64,000 bases of DNA from Luteitalea sp. TBR-22 (GCF_016865485.1 NZ_AP024452.1:2378501-2442500), one strand, 5' to 3'. Counted from the first letter of the stretch, positions 32,996-41,599 are shown. Translations and numbers: made by a program. Notes: generated from the sequence alone by a model not told the origin.

Positions 32996-34276
32996 ATGTC
33001 AGAGCAAACCGGTTCGACCCGACGCGATTTCCTGAAGACGACGACGGCTGCGGCCGTGGGCAGCGGCCTGGCGTCTGGCTGGGGCGTGATCCCCGGGGCG
33101 CACGCGCAAGGCAGCGACGAGATCCGCATCGGCCTGATCGGCGCCGGCGGGCGCGGGTCGGGCGCGGTGGCCGACGTGTTCAAGGGGCACGAGACCGGCG
33201 TGCGCCTGGTGGCCGTGGCCGACATGTTCGGGGATCGCAGCGAGCAGGCGCTCAAGCGCCTGTCGCAGCAATACGGCGCGCGCGCGGCGGTGAAGCCGGA
33301 GCACGTGTTCACGGGCTTCGACGGCTACCAGAAGGTGGTCGCGCACCCGGAGGTGAACTACGTGATCCTGGCCTCGCCTCCGGGATTCCGCCCGAGCCAT
33401 CTGGAGGCGGCGCTTGCCGCCGGCAAGCATGTCTTCTGCGAGAAGCCGGTGGCGGTGGACACGCCCGGCATCAAGAAGGTGATGGCGCTGTCGGCACAGG
33501 CCAACGCCAAGAAGCTCTCGGTGGTCACGGGGCTCCAGCGGCACCATCAACAGGGTTACATCGAGACGATGAAGCGCGTCCACGGCGGCGCGATCGGCGA
33601 CATCGTGGCGATGCGGGCCTACTGGAACCAGGGCTTCCTGTGGAAGCGTGACCGGCAGCCGGCCTGGTCCGACATGGAATGGCAGGTCCGCAACTGGCTG
33701 TACTTCACCTGGCTCTCCGGTGACCACATCGTCGAGCAGCACATCCACAACCTCGACGTCATCAACTGGGCCAAGCAGGGGCACCCGGTGAAGGCGATGG
33801 CGATGGGCGGCCGCCAGGTCCGCACCGACAAGGCGTACGGCCACATCTTCGACCACTTCGCGGTCGACTACGAGTACCCCGACGGGTCACACATGCTCAG
33901 CATGTGCCGTCAGATCGACAACTGCGCCAACAGCGTCTCCGAGGCCCTGGTCGGCACCAAGGGCACGGCGCAGTGCGACAAGTACGAGATCGCCGGCGCC
34001 ACCACCTGGAAGGGCGACAAGGATCCGATCAGCCCGTACGTGCAGGAGCACATCGACCTGATCAAGGCCATCCGCGGTGGTGTCCACGTCAACGAGCTGC
34101 CCTACACCGTCGATTCGACGATGACCGCGATCATGGGCCGGATGTCGGCCTACAGCGGCAAGGCCATCACCTGGGACGAGGCGATGGCCTCGACCGAGTC
34201 GCTGATGCCGGCGACGCTGCAACTGGGCCCGATCGCCACGCCGCCGGTGCCGATGCCGGGGCAGGCGACCAACTGA
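32996..34276 (+). CDS. Tat-exported Gfo/Idh/MocA-family oxidoreductase
   Basis: 426 residues; twin-arginine signal STRRDFLKTTTAAAVGSGLA, Rossmann motif IRIGLIGAGGRGSGAVAD, EKP lysine in HVFCEKPVAV, and HIVEQHIHNLDVINW with the catalytic histidines. This exported subgroup (with WSDMEWQVRNWLYFTWLSGDH) is abundant in Planctomycetes and Acidobacteria; some relatives oxidise glycosides at C3 with bound NAD. Upstream of the DUF1080 hydrolase and a permease, so it may produce the 3-keto glycoside that DUF1080 cleaves. The ATG has only a weak AACGAGG ribosome site. Confidence 0.87.
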   Translation: MSEQTGSTRRDFLKTTTAAAVGSGLASGWGVIPGAHAQGSDEIRIGLIGAGGRGSGAVADVFKGHETGVRLVAVADMFGDRSEQALKRLSQQYGARAAVKPEHVFTGFDGYQKVVAHPEVNYVILASPPGFRPSHLEAALAAGKHVFCEKPVAVDTPGIKKVMALSAQANAKKLSVVTGLQRHHQQGYIETMKRVHGGAIGDIVAMRAYWNQGFLWKRDRQPAWSDMEWQVRNWLYFTWLSGDHIVEQHIHNLDVINWAKQGHPVKAMAMGGRQVRTDKAYGHIFDHFAVDYEYPDGSHMLSMCRQIDNCANSVSEALVGTKGTAQCDKYEIAGATTWKGDKDPISPYVQEHIDLIKAIRGGVHVNELPYTVDSTMTAIMGRMSAYSGKAITWDEAMASTESLMPATLQLGPIATPPVPMPGQATN

Positions 34277-34280
34277 CGCC

Positions 34281-34398
34281 GGCAATTTGAGATTGGAAAT
34301 TTGAAATTCGTGGGTCGGTGGCCTCCTGAGACGGGAGGCCACTCGACCGCGAAGAGGTCGAGTCGATTGAGCATTTCGAATTTCGAATTTCGAATTGC
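34281..34398. repeat. AT-arm/GC-core intergenic element, copy c
   Basis: Left arm GCAATTTGAGATTGGAAATT, core with GGTGGCCTCC-TGAGAC-GGGAGGCCAC and CGACCGCGAAGAGGTCG hairpins, right arm of three TTTCGAA units. Core differs from the other copies, so arms and core evolve separately. Confidence 0.82.
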
Positions 34399-34579
34399 AG
34401 CGGCCGCGCCGCGCCGTAGGGCGGCGCGTGCGCTGCTGTTCGTGGCGCTCAGCGGCGTGGCCGTGCCGGCCTGTCAGTACGAGGGCGGCACCGACGCGGC
34501 CGCCGTGCCGACGACGGCCAGTGCCGCGCGGCCCTCGCCGACGGTCCCGCCGGTGCAGGCCACCCCACCTGCGGCCTGA
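34301..34579 (+). CDS. Possible small lipoprotein (start uncertain)
   Basis: The C-terminal half looks like a lipoprotein: basic residues (RRRAARA), hydrophobic LLFVALSGVAVPAC with a lipobox-like VPAC cysteine, then a Thr/Pro/Ala-rich tail typical of a surface tether. The N-terminal half is translated from repeat copy c (reads ISNFEFRIA) and is unlikely to be protein, so the true start may be a rare codon near 34390 or the gene may be a remnant whose 5' end was replaced by the repeat. Lies between the exported dehydrogenase and DUF1080. Confidence 0.35.
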   Translation: MKFVGRWPPETGGHSTAKRSSRLSISNFEFRIAAAAPRRRAARALLFVALSGVAVPACQYEGGTDAAAVPTTASAARPSPTVPPVQATPPAA

Positions 34580-34673
34580 TCCTCCCGCCATCCCTGTCCT
34601 GCCGGCCCAAAGCCGGATACCATGGCGCCCACACGGCGCCTGCACTCTGCCCGTGCTCCGAGGAGTTCGTTCG

Positions 34674-35351
34674 ATGACGCGTATGGGAATCCTCGCGTTC
34701 GTCGCCACGCTGGCGATGGGCGCTTCGGCGATCGCGCAACCGGCCGGCAAGGATGGCTGGACGCCGCTGTTCGACGGCAAGACCCTGGCGGGCTGGCGCT
34801 CGTTCAAGAGCGAGGCGCCGCCGGCCGGCTGGACCGTCAAGGACGGCATCCTCGCCCGCACCGACAAGGGCGGCGACCTGATGACCGTGGGGCAGTACGG
34901 CAGCTTCGAGCTCGAGCTCGACTACCGGATCGCCGTCGGCGGCAACAGCGGGATCATGTACCGCGTGGTCACGCAGGGGGACGCGCCGTACTGGAGCGGT
35001 CCCGAGTACCAGATTCTCGACAACGAGCGGCACCCCGACGCCAAGAACGGGCCCGACCGTCTCGCCGGCGCCAACTACGACCTGATCGCGCCGAGCGCTG
35101 CCGTCAGCAAGCCGGCCGGCGAGTGGAACACCGCGAAGATCGTCGTCCATGGCAACCACGTCGAGCACTGGCTGAACGGCACGAAGGTGGTCACCTACGA
35201 ATTCGGCAGCCCCGAGTGGACGAAGATGGTGGCCGAGAGCAAGTTCAAGGTGTGGCCGATGTACGGCAAGGCGGCGCGCGGCCACATCGTGCTGCAGGAC
35301 CACGGCGACCTCGTCGAGTTCCGCAACATCCGGATCAAGGACCTGAAGTAG
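34674..35351 (+). CDS. Secreted DUF1080 protein (3-keto-disaccharide hydrolase family)
   Basis: 225 residues: signal peptide ILAFVATLAMGASAIAQP, then WTPLFDGKTLAGW, the hallmark of the concanavalin-like DUF1080 fold (PF06439), with GNSGIMYRV and GPEYQILDNERHPDA. Characterised members cleave 3-keto-disaccharides or hydrate the 2-hydroxy-3-keto-glucal intermediate of oxidative glycoside cleavage. The exported Gfo/Idh/MocA enzyme just upstream could provide the 3-keto substrate, and the permease starting at the next base after its stop could import the product. AGGAG lies 8 bases before the ATG. Confidence 0.9.
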   Translation: MTRMGILAFVATLAMGASAIAQPAGKDGWTPLFDGKTLAGWRSFKSEAPPAGWTVKDGILARTDKGGDLMTVGQYGSFELELDYRIAVGGNSGIMYRVVTQGDAPYWSGPEYQILDNERHPDAKNGPDRLAGANYDLIAPSAAVSKPAGEWNTAKIVVHGNHVEHWLNGTKVVTYEFGSPEWTKMVAESKFKVWPMYGKAARGHIVLQDHGDLVEFRNIRIKDLK

Positions 35352-36548
35352 ATGCCCACCGCCACCCGCGTCAAGCTCTCCATCCTGATGTTCCTCACGT
35401 ACTTCGTGTGGGGTACGTGGTACGTCACGATGGGGCCGTACCTCAATGAGGTCCTGAAGTTCAGCGGCGGGGAGATCGGCCTCGCGTACGGCGCCACCGC
35501 GCTGGCGGCCATCGTGTCGCCGTTCTTCGTCGGGATGGTCGCCGACCGCTACTTCGCCACCGAGAAGATCCTCGCGGTGCTGCACCTGGTCGGCGCGGCG
35601 CTGTTGTTCTACGTCTCGACGCTCACCGACTTCACCTCGTTCTACGGGGTCCTGCTGGTGTACACGCTCTGCTACATGCCGACGCTGGCGCTGGCCAACT
35701 CGCTGTCGTTCCGGCAGATGACCGACCCGGGCAAGGAGTTCCCGGCGGTCCGCGTGCTCGGCACCATCGGCTGGATCGTCGCCGGCTCGGTGATCGGGCT
35801 GATGGGCTTCGGGACCAGCGCCGGCATGTTCCGCGTCGCGGCGGTCTCGTCGGCGCTGCTGGGCCTCTACAGCTTCGCGCTGCCGCACACGCCGCCCACC
35901 GCGACCGGCGCGGCGACGTTGCGCAACATCCTCGGCCTCGACGCGCTCGCGCTGATGAAGGAACGCTCGTTCGCGATCTTCGTGATCGGCTCGTTCCTCA
36001 TCTGCATCCCGCTGCAGTTCTACTACGGGCTGGCCGGCACGTTCCTCAGCGAGATCGGCGTCCCGGCCGTCGCCGCCAAGATGACGCTCGGGCAGTGGTC
36101 CGAGATCGGCTTCATGCTGCTGATGCCGTTCTTCTTCGCGCGGCTCGGCGTCAAGTGGATGCTGATCGTCGGCATGGCTGCCTGGGTCGTGCGCTACACG
36201 CTCTTCGCGTTCGGCAATGCCGACGCCGGGATGTGGATGCTCTACATCGGCATCCTGCTGCACGGCGTGTGCTACGACTTCTTCTTCGTCACCGGCCAGA
36301 TCTACGTCGACAAGAAGGCGCCCGGGCACCTGCGTGGTGCGGCGCAGGGCTTCATCGCGTTCGTCACGCTCGGCGCCGGCATGTTCATCGGCTCGCTGGT
36401 CTTCGGCCGCGTGCTCGGCATGTACGAACTCGGCGCGGCCAGCCACAACTGGCCGGCCATCTGGGTCGTGCCGGCCGCCTTCGCTGCCCTCGTCCTGGCC
36501 CTCTTCGCCGTGATGTTCAACGAGAAGAAGGACGCGGAAGCCAGGTAG
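35352..36548 (+). CDS. MFS permease, nucleoside:H+ symporter (NupG/XapB) family
   Basis: 398-residue inner-membrane protein with about 12 helices. KLSILMFLTYFVWGTWYVTM, GPYLNEVLKFSGGEIG and LANSLSFRQMTDPGKEFP-AVRVLGTIGWI are signatures of the NHS family. The annotated substrate of the family is nucleosides, but members placed next to DUF1080, Gfo/Idh/MocA and TIM-barrel genes are more likely carriers of sugars or keto-sugars; that is inference from context. The ATG follows the DUF1080 stop with no gap, so both are on one transcript. Confidence 0.87.
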   Translation: MPTATRVKLSILMFLTYFVWGTWYVTMGPYLNEVLKFSGGEIGLAYGATALAAIVSPFFVGMVADRYFATEKILAVLHLVGAALLFYVSTLTDFTSFYGVLLVYTLCYMPTLALANSLSFRQMTDPGKEFPAVRVLGTIGWIVAGSVIGLMGFGTSAGMFRVAAVSSALLGLYSFALPHTPPTATGAATLRNILGLDALALMKERSFAIFVIGSFLICIPLQFYYGLAGTFLSEIGVPAVAAKMTLGQWSEIGFMLLMPFFFARLGVKWMLIVGMAAWVVRYTLFAFGNADAGMWMLYIGILLHGVCYDFFFVTGQIYVDKKAPGHLRGAAQGFIAFVTLGAGMFIGSLVFGRVLGMYELGAASHNWPAIWVVPAAFAALVLALFAVMFNEKKDAEAR

Positions 36549-36558
36549 AGGGCGCGGC

Positions 36559-36662
36559 ATTTCACAATTTCAGACTTTCACAATTTCATTGGCAGGGTCA
36601 GCGGATCGACCTGCTGACTCTGCTCCTGAAATTCTGAAATCCCTGCAATTCTGAAATTTCCG
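36559..36662. repeat. AATTCTG octamer element with inverted arms, copy 2
   Basis: Left arm CACAATTTCAGACTTTCACAA..., an inner inverted repeat CAGGGTCAGC/GCTGACTCTG-like, right arm CTGAAATTCTGAAATCCCTG CAATTCTGAAATTTC. Ends directly at the ATG of the HipA-like gene. Copy 1 is at 11881. Confidence 0.82.
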
Positions 36663-37442
36663 ATGCTGTCTCTCCGAACCGTCCGCGTCACCCGCTATGT
36701 GACGCCGCTCCGTGAGGGCGGGTCGTTGCCGGCCATCGTCGAGGCCGACGATGACGGGCTGTACGTGCTCAAGTTCCGCGGGGCGGGGCAGGGGGCGCGG
36801 GCGCTCGTCGCCGAGCTGGTGGCCGGCGAAGTCGCGCGAACCCTGGGCCTGCCCGTTCCCGAGCTCGTGTTCGTCGATCTCGACCCCGACCTGGCGCGCA
36901 CCGAGCCCGACCCGGAGATCCAGGAGCTGATCCGGGCCAGTGCCGGCCTCAACCTCGCGCTCGACTACCTGCCGGGCGCCGTCGGCTTCGACCCGGTCGC
37001 CGATCGCCTCGATGCCGCGCTGGCGTCGGAGATCGTGTGGTTCGACGCCTACACCAGCAACGTCGATCGCACCGCCCGCAACACCAACCTGCTGATGTGG
37101 CACCGCCGGGCGTGGCTCATCGACCACGGCGCGTGCCTGTACTTCCATCACGGGACGGACGCCGCCGACTTCGCGGCGCGCGTCGACGACCCCTTCACGC
37201 GCATCAAGGAGCACGTGCTGCTGCCGCGGGCCTCCGACCTCGCGGGGGCCGATGCCCGGCTGGCGCCGCGGCTCACGCCCGATGCCATCGCCGCGGTGGC
37301 CTCGCTCGTCCCCGACGCGTGGCTGCCGCCCGACGGCGCCGCCCAGGAGCGGGCCGCGTATGCGTCGTACCTGCGGACCCGGGTCGAGGGCGCCCGGCCC
37401 TTCGTCGAGGAGGCGGCCCGTGCGCGACGGCCACGCGTATGA
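36663..37442 (+). CDS. HipA-like protein kinase-fold protein (HipA_2)
   Basis: 259 residues with a compact HipA kinase core: K37 (YVLKFRG) for ATP, E56 in ELVAGEVARTLG, catalytic loop D128...N133-D135...N140-N142 (FDAYTSNVDRTARNTNL) and D154 in LIDHG, the metal aspartate. It lacks the N-terminal extension and long C-terminal half of true HipA toxins (about 440 residues) and no HipB-type antitoxin is adjacent. The next gene, DUF3037, overlaps it by 23 bases; the two families travel together in many bacteria but I know no experimentally assigned function. The start ATG follows the repeat directly, with no ribosome site. Confidence 0.85.
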   Translation: MLSLRTVRVTRYVTPLREGGSLPAIVEADDDGLYVLKFRGAGQGARALVAELVAGEVARTLGLPVPELVFVDLDPDLARTEPDPEIQELIRASAGLNLALDYLPGAVGFDPVADRLDAALASEIVWFDAYTSNVDRTARNTNLLMWHRRAWLIDHGACLYFHHGTDAADFAARVDDPFTRIKEHVLLPRASDLAGADARLAPRLTPDAIAAVASLVPDAWLPPDGAAQERAAYASYLRTRVEGARPFVEEAARARRPRV

Positions 37443-37803
37443 CTACGCGGTGATCCGCGTCGTGCCGCTCGTCGCGCGCGAGGAGTTCGTCAACGCGGGA
37501 GTGATCGTCTCGTGCCCGACGCTGCGCTTCCTCGACACGCGCATCGCCCTCGACGAGGCGCGCCTGCTGGCCCTCTCCCCTGGCGTCGACCTCGAGGCCG
37601 TGCGGAGTCACCTGGCGGCGTTCGAGGCGGTGGCCCGCGGACACGACGATGCCGGCCCGATCGGCGAGCTGCCGCCGCGGCAGCGCTTCCACTGGCTGGT
37701 CGCGCCGCGCAGCACCGTCATCCAGACCTCGCCGGCGCACACCGGCTGGTGCCGCGACCCCGCGATCACCATCGATCGCCTCCTGCGCCAGTACGTGGGC
37801 TAG
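37420..37803 (+). CDS. DUF3037 protein, partner of the HipA-like kinase
   Basis: 127 residues. YDYAVIRVVPLVAREEFVNAGVIV and GPIGELPPRQRFHWLVAPRSTVIQTS are quoted in pieces (YAVIRVVPLVAREEFVNAG, PRQRFHWLVAPRSTVIQTS) and mark DUF3037 (PF11236). No catalytic motif is evident. The GTG at 37420 has GAGGAGG 6 bases upstream, the best ribosome site nearby, and lies inside the end of the kinase gene, so synthesis of the two is coupled. A substrate or regulator of the kinase is a reasonable guess. Confidence 0.82.
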   Translation: MRDGHAYDYAVIRVVPLVAREEFVNAGVIVSCPTLRFLDTRIALDEARLLALSPGVDLEAVRSHLAAFEAVARGHDDAGPIGELPPRQRFHWLVAPRSTVIQTSPAHTGWCRDPAITIDRLLRQYVG

Positions 37804-37822
37804 CGCCTCGCGGCCTGGTGGC

Positions 37823-37828
37823 TACAAT
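37823..37828 (+). promoter_or_regulatory. -10 box TACAAT before the lipoprotein/nifS genes
   Basis: GGCTACAATCCTGTCGG, five of six to consensus, 200 bases before the lipoprotein start. No clear -35. Confidence 0.4.
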
Positions 37829-38025
37829 CCTGTCGGTGGTGCGCATCGTGCATCGAGGCAGGGCGTGCGCCCCACGGCGCGGCGTCGGCCGCGATGCGTC
37901 GCGCAGAGTCGTCAGTGACACGACAGACCTGTAAGGCGAGCCCCTCGGGCGGGATCGCCTGCGTCCCGCGAGATCGGCACGGTCGGGGACCACGCCGTTG
38001 CCCTGTGAGTCGGAAGGAGATGCTC

Positions 38026-38562
38026 ATGACCGTCCCTGCCTGGCCCGTGCGCCGGGTGCTGCTCGCCCTGGTGGTCGCTGGCAGCGTGGCTGCCTGCTCG
38101 TCGGAGCCCGCGTCCGAGCCCGACGCTGCTTCGACCGCGGAGGCGCCGGTGGCGCCCAAGGCCCTGGAGGAGGCGACCGCGAAGGTCTTCGAGGAGACCG
38201 AGACCCACGCCGACCAGCCGCCGCACGGCGGCAAGATCGTGCCCCTGGGCGCACACGTGGCCCATGCGGAGGTCGTGTTGGTGCCCGACACCGGCGAGCT
38301 GACCGTGTACATCCTGGACGCCGAGGGGCAGCCCGGACAGCGCATCGCGCAGCCCGTGGTGCTCGTGGATGTCGAGACCAGCGGCCGCACGGTGCGACTC
38401 GAACTCGCGGCGAGCCCGCTCGACGGCGAGCGCTCGGGCGATGCGTCGCGCTTCACGGCGCGGTCCGACGATCTACTGCGCATGGCCGAGGGCAAGGCCA
38501 CGCTCCGGTGGGTGGGCGTGAACGGGCAGGTTTTCAGCGACGTCGTGGTCAGCTGGCCCTAG
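38026..38562 (+). CDS. Lipoprotein with PHGG/VxHAE metal-efflux-like domain
   Basis: 178 residues. RRVLLALVVAGSVAAC carries a lipobox (VAAC), followed by an acidic linker. The folded part shows PHGGKIVPLGAHVAHAEVVL and GELTVYILDAEGQPGQ, a small beta-rich domain seen alone or at the start of heavy-metal efflux adaptor proteins in Planctomycetes and Acidobacteria; its histidines may bind metal. ATG at 38026 chosen because AAGGAG ends 6 bases before it, whereas the ATG at 38020 overlaps that site. Function not known. Confidence 0.72.
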   Translation: MTVPAWPVRRVLLALVVAGSVAACSSEPASEPDAASTAEAPVAPKALEEATAKVFEETETHADQPPHGGKIVPLGAHVAHAEVVLVPDTGELTVYILDAEGQPGQRIAQPVVLVDVETSGRTVRLELAASPLDGERSGDASRFTARSDDLLRMAEGKATLRWVGVNGQVFSDVVVSWP

Positions 38563-38642
38563 CCGAGCGTCATAGGCCCCCGGCAGGGTTGGCCGTGGGG
38601 CGAAGAGTAGGGGAGAATCCGGACTGACCCTGTCGGTCGGCC

Positions 38643-39797
38643 ATGCCAGCAGCACCCATCTACCTCGACTACCACGCGACGACGCCCGTCGATCCCCGTG
38701 TGTTCGGCGCCATGGCGCCCTACTTCATGGAGGTGTTCGGCAACCCGGCGAGCACCAGCCATCGCGTCGGCCTGCAGGCCCGCGCCGCCGTGGAGCAGGC
38801 GCGCCAGCGGATTGCCACCGCCGTGGGGGCGGCCTCGCCGCGCGAGATCGTCTTCACCTCCGGCTCCACCGAGTCGAACAACCTCGCCATCAAGGGCGTG
38901 GCCCGCATCTGCCGGCAGCGTGGTCGCCACGTCGTGACCGCCGCGACCGAGCACAAGTGCGTGCTCAACGCCTGCAAGGCGCTGCGCGACGAGGGCATCG
39001 ACCTGACGATCCTGCCGGTGGCCACCGACGGCCGGCTGTCGGTGGACGCGGTCGAGGCGGCGTTGCGCCCCGACACGATCCTCGTGTCGCTGATGCACGC
39101 CAACAACGAGATCGGCGTGGTGCACGACCTGGCCGCGATCGGCGCGCTCTGTCGGGCGCGCGGCGTGCTGTTCCACACCGACGCGACGCAGTCGTTCGGC
39201 AAGCTGCCGGTGGACGTGCGGTCGCTGCAGGTGGACCTGCTCTCGATGAGCGGGCACAAGATGTATGGCCCGAAGGGCGTCGGCGCGCTCTACGTGCGCA
39301 CGCCCTGTGCGCTGGCGCCACAACTGGACGGCGGCGGGCACGAAGGCGGCCTCCGGAGTGGCACCCTCAACGTCCCCGGCATCGTCGGCCTGGCCGAGGC
39401 CGTAGCCCTCGCGGTCGAGGACCTCGAGCACGACCGGCGCACGCAACAGGCTCTCCGCGACCGACTGTGGATGGCGCTGCGCGCGGCGTTCCCCGATGTG
39501 CTGCTCAACGGGCCCGACCCCGTCGCGATGCCTGACGCGCGGCTGCCCAACAACCTGAACGTCAGCCTCGCGGGGCCTGCCGGCGACGCGCTCCTCGCGG
39601 CGCTGGGCGACGACGTGTGCGTGTCGACGAGTTCGGCCTGCACGTCGGCGACCGGCGAAGCGTCGCACGTGCTCACCGCCATCGGTCGCGCGCCCGGCCT
39701 GACCAACCTGCGCATCAGCGTGGGACGCCCGACCACCGACGCCGAGGTCGACGCGGTCATCGCCGCCATCGAGCGGGCGGCTGCCCTTAAGATGTAG
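38643..39797 (+). CDS. Cysteine desulfurase (NifS/IscS family)
   Basis: PLP enzyme taking sulfur from cysteine for Fe-S clusters and tRNA thiolation. YLDYHATTPVDPRV is the N-terminal signature, SGSTESNNLAIKG binds PLP phosphate, TEHKCVLNAC and HTDATQSFGK contact the cofactor, K206 (SGHKMYGPKG) forms the Schiff base and C333 (VSTSSACTSA) is the persulfide cysteine in the longer SSAC loop. The length of 384 residues is normal for group I. No iscU or other isc/suf gene follows. The stop TAG is part of GTAGCCTTCGACCC, a repeat edge. Confidence 0.93.
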   Translation: MPAAPIYLDYHATTPVDPRVFGAMAPYFMEVFGNPASTSHRVGLQARAAVEQARQRIATAVGAASPREIVFTSGSTESNNLAIKGVARICRQRGRHVVTAATEHKCVLNACKALRDEGIDLTILPVATDGRLSVDAVEAALRPDTILVSLMHANNEIGVVHDLAAIGALCRARGVLFHTDATQSFGKLPVDVRSLQVDLLSMSGHKMYGPKGVGALYVRTPCALAPQLDGGGHEGGLRSGTLNVPGIVGLAEAVALAVEDLEHDRRTQQALRDRLWMALRAAFPDVLLNGPDPVAMPDARLPNNLNVSLAGPAGDALLAALGDDVCVSTSSACTSATGEASHVLTAIGRAPGLTNLRISVGRPTTDAEVDAVIAAIERAAALKM

Positions 39798-39853
39798 CCT
39801 TCGACCCAGGTCGATGGTCAACGGACGCGTCGAGCTGAAGCTCGGCGCCTACT
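39796..39853. repeat. Degenerate and intact GTCGAC palindromes after the desulfurase
   Basis: GTAGCCTTCGACCCAGGTCG (degenerate; its TAG is the stop codon) and GCGTCGAGCTGAAGCTCGGCG-CCTAC. Confidence 0.72.
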
Positions 39854-39863
39854 CGCGCGTTCC

Positions 39864-39909
39864 GAAGGCCGAAGGCCGATGGCCCAAGGCCCAAGGCCGT
39901 TCCCCGAAG
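39864..39909. repeat. GGCCGAA/GGCCCAA heptamer repeat
   Basis: GAAGGCCGAAGGCCGATGGCCCAAGGCCCA... (units of seven bases) immediately before the next gene; related to the block at 19893. Confidence 0.8.
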
Positions 39910-39922
39910 GAGTTCCACTCGC

Positions 39923-40873
39923 ATGTCCCTCTCACGTCGCGCCCTGCTCGGCGCCGCTGGCACGGCCGCGGCTGCTGCGGCCCTCCCGTTCACGTCCACC
40001 GCTGGCGCGCAGGCGCCGGCCAGCCTCGGCAAGGGGCCCGGGCGCGTCAAGCTCGGTGTGTCGTCGTACTCGTACTGGCACTTCCGTCCGGCCGACCAGC
40101 CATACCCGCTCGAGAAGGTGATCGAGCACGCCGCCGCGGTGGGCGTCGAGGGCGTCGACCTCCTGCACCGGCAGATGCCGCGCGAGGACAACGCCTACCT
40201 GCAGTCGCTGAAGAAGCACGCCTTCGTCAACGGCATCGACCTCATCGCGCTGTCGATCCACCAGGGCTTCGTGTTCCCCGACGCCGCCGAGCGCCAGAAG
40301 AACATCGACCACACGGTCAAGTGCATGGAGCTGGCCTACGCGATGGGCATTCCGTGCCTGCGCCTCAACACGGGCCGCTGGAACACCACCAAGTCGTTCG
40401 ACGACCTGATGAAGAACCGCGGCATCGAGCCGGTGCTGCCGGGCGTGACCGAGGACCAGGGCTTCGCCTGGTGCATCGAGTCGATCGAGAAGCTGCTGCC
40501 CACCGCCGAGAAGCTCGGCGTGGTCCTCGCCCTCGAGAACCACTGGGGCCTGGCGCGCACCGCCGACGGCCTGATGCGGATCGTCGACGCGGTGAACTCG
40601 CCGTGGCTCGGCGTGCTGGCCGACACGGGCAACTTCCTCGACGACCAGTACGCGCAGTTCGAGAAGATTGCCCCCAAGACGGTCTTCGTGCAGGCCAAGA
40701 CGTATGAGGGCGGCGGCGAGTGGTACTCGCTCGACATCGACTACACGCGGATTGCCAGGATCCTCGCCGCGCAGCAGTACCGCGGCTACGTGTCGCTGGA
40801 GTTCGAGGGGAAGGCGCCGGCCGAGACGGCAGTGCCCAAGGCGATCGCGCAGCTGCGCGCGGCGTTCAAATAG
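39923..40873 (+). CDS. Tat-exported TIM-barrel sugar isomerase/epimerase
   Basis: 316 residues with twin-arginine signal MSLSRRALLGAAGTAAAAAA. Barrel of the AP-endonuclease-2 (xylose isomerase-like) superfamily: VKLGVSSYSYWHF opens it, ALENHW, VLADTGNF and SLEFEG give the acidic metal ligands, and FVQAKTYEGGGEW a substrate loop. It resembles the exported sugar phosphate isomerase/epimerase proteins paired with Gfo/Idh/MocA enzymes, some of which act on 3-keto glycosides. Probably the same pathway as the gene at 20012, with which it shares the Tat signal but little else. Stop TAG merges into a GGCTCAG repeat. Confidence 0.82.
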   Translation: MSLSRRALLGAAGTAAAAAALPFTSTAGAQAPASLGKGPGRVKLGVSSYSYWHFRPADQPYPLEKVIEHAAAVGVEGVDLLHRQMPREDNAYLQSLKKHAFVNGIDLIALSIHQGFVFPDAAERQKNIDHTVKCMELAYAMGIPCLRLNTGRWNTTKSFDDLMKNRGIEPVLPGVTEDQGFAWCIESIEKLLPTAEKLGVVLALENHWGLARTADGLMRIVDAVNSPWLGVLADTGNFLDDQYAQFEKIAPKTVFVQAKTYEGGGEWYSLDIDYTRIARILAAQQYRGYVSLEFEGKAPAETAVPKAIAQLRAAFK

Positions 40874-41112
40874 GGCTCAAAGGCTCACGGCTCAGGGCTC
40901 AGGGAGCATCCTGATGGATGCCGACGGACGTAGCCGTCGGACTTGAAGACTCGCCATCTGCGCCGGCGGCGCTTGGCGAGTTGTCCGACGGGGGGCGCGA
41001 GGGCAGGCGAGGGCTCAGATGGCATCCGGAGCGAAGTCGGAATGCCTTCTGAGCCTTGAGCCTTGAGCCGTGGGCCGTGTGCCAACGGCGCGGTCGGAGA
41101 CCGCGCCCTACC
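40874..41112. repeat. GGCTCAG repeats and hairpin in the convergent gap
   Basis: GGCTCAAAGGCTCACGGCTC... (40874-40913) and its inverse CTTGAGCCTTGAGCCGTGGG (41046-41074) flank a palindrome-rich middle with GTAGCCGTCGGACTTGAAG; the right end is a GCGCGGTC-GGA-GACCGCGC hairpin (41088-41107) followed by CCTACC at the DUF411 stop. Confidence 0.75.
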
Positions 41113-41567
41113 TAGTGCTTTGCGAACACGGTGATCTTGCCGGCCTCGGTGAAGGCCACCGTGTCGTACTTCTGCGGCGCCGGGCCTTCCATGCCCGGCG
41201 AGCCGACCGGCATGCCGGCGACGGCGATGCCCTTGATCTTCGGCTGCTCGGCGAGCATGCGCTTCACGTCGGCGGCCGGCACGTGTCCTTCGACCACGTA
41301 CGGTCCGACGAGCGCGGTGTGGCACGAGGTCGCCGTCGGCGGCACCTTGTGCGTCTGCCTGATGATGGTCAGGTCGTCACGGTGCTGCGTCTGCACCGTG
41401 AAGCCGGCGGCCTGCAGGTGCTCGACCCACTTGGTGCAGCACCCGCACGTCGGCGTCTTGTAGACCACGATCGTCGGCGCCTTCTGCTGCGCCGTCACCA
41501 CCACGCCGGCCAGCGCCAGCGCCCCCACGAGCCCGCTGGCCAAGCGTGCCACGACGTTCTGCGTCAC
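41112..41567 (-). CDS. Secreted DUF411 metal-binding protein
   Basis: 151 residues. Signal-like segment LASGLVGALALAGVVVTA, then IVVYKTPTCGCCTKWVEHL with the CxCC motif (residues 41-44), CHTALVGPYVVEGHVPAAD and KGIAVAGMPVGSPGME, all typical of DUF411 (CopG-like) proteins linked to copper or mercury handling in the periplasm. GTG at 41567 is preceded by GGAGGG at 6 bases; ATGs further upstream fall in the repeat at 41600. No copper-resistance genes adjoin; role in metal homeostasis is by family only. Confidence 0.85.
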   Translation of the reverse strand: MTQNVVARLASGLVGALALAGVVVTAQQKAPTIVVYKTPTCGCCTKWVEHLQAAGFTVQTQHRDDLTIIRQTHKVPPTATSCHTALVGPYVVEGHVPAADVKRMLAEQPKIKGIAVAGMPVGSPGMEGPAPQKYDTVAFTEAGKITVFAKH

Positions 41568-41599
41568 GAGAAACCCTCCGTTGGCCAACATACCATCGT

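Noticed and set aside
36663-37442. Classical HipAB toxin-antitoxin module
   Set aside because: The protein is too short for HipA and the partner is DUF3037, not a HipB-type DNA-binding protein.
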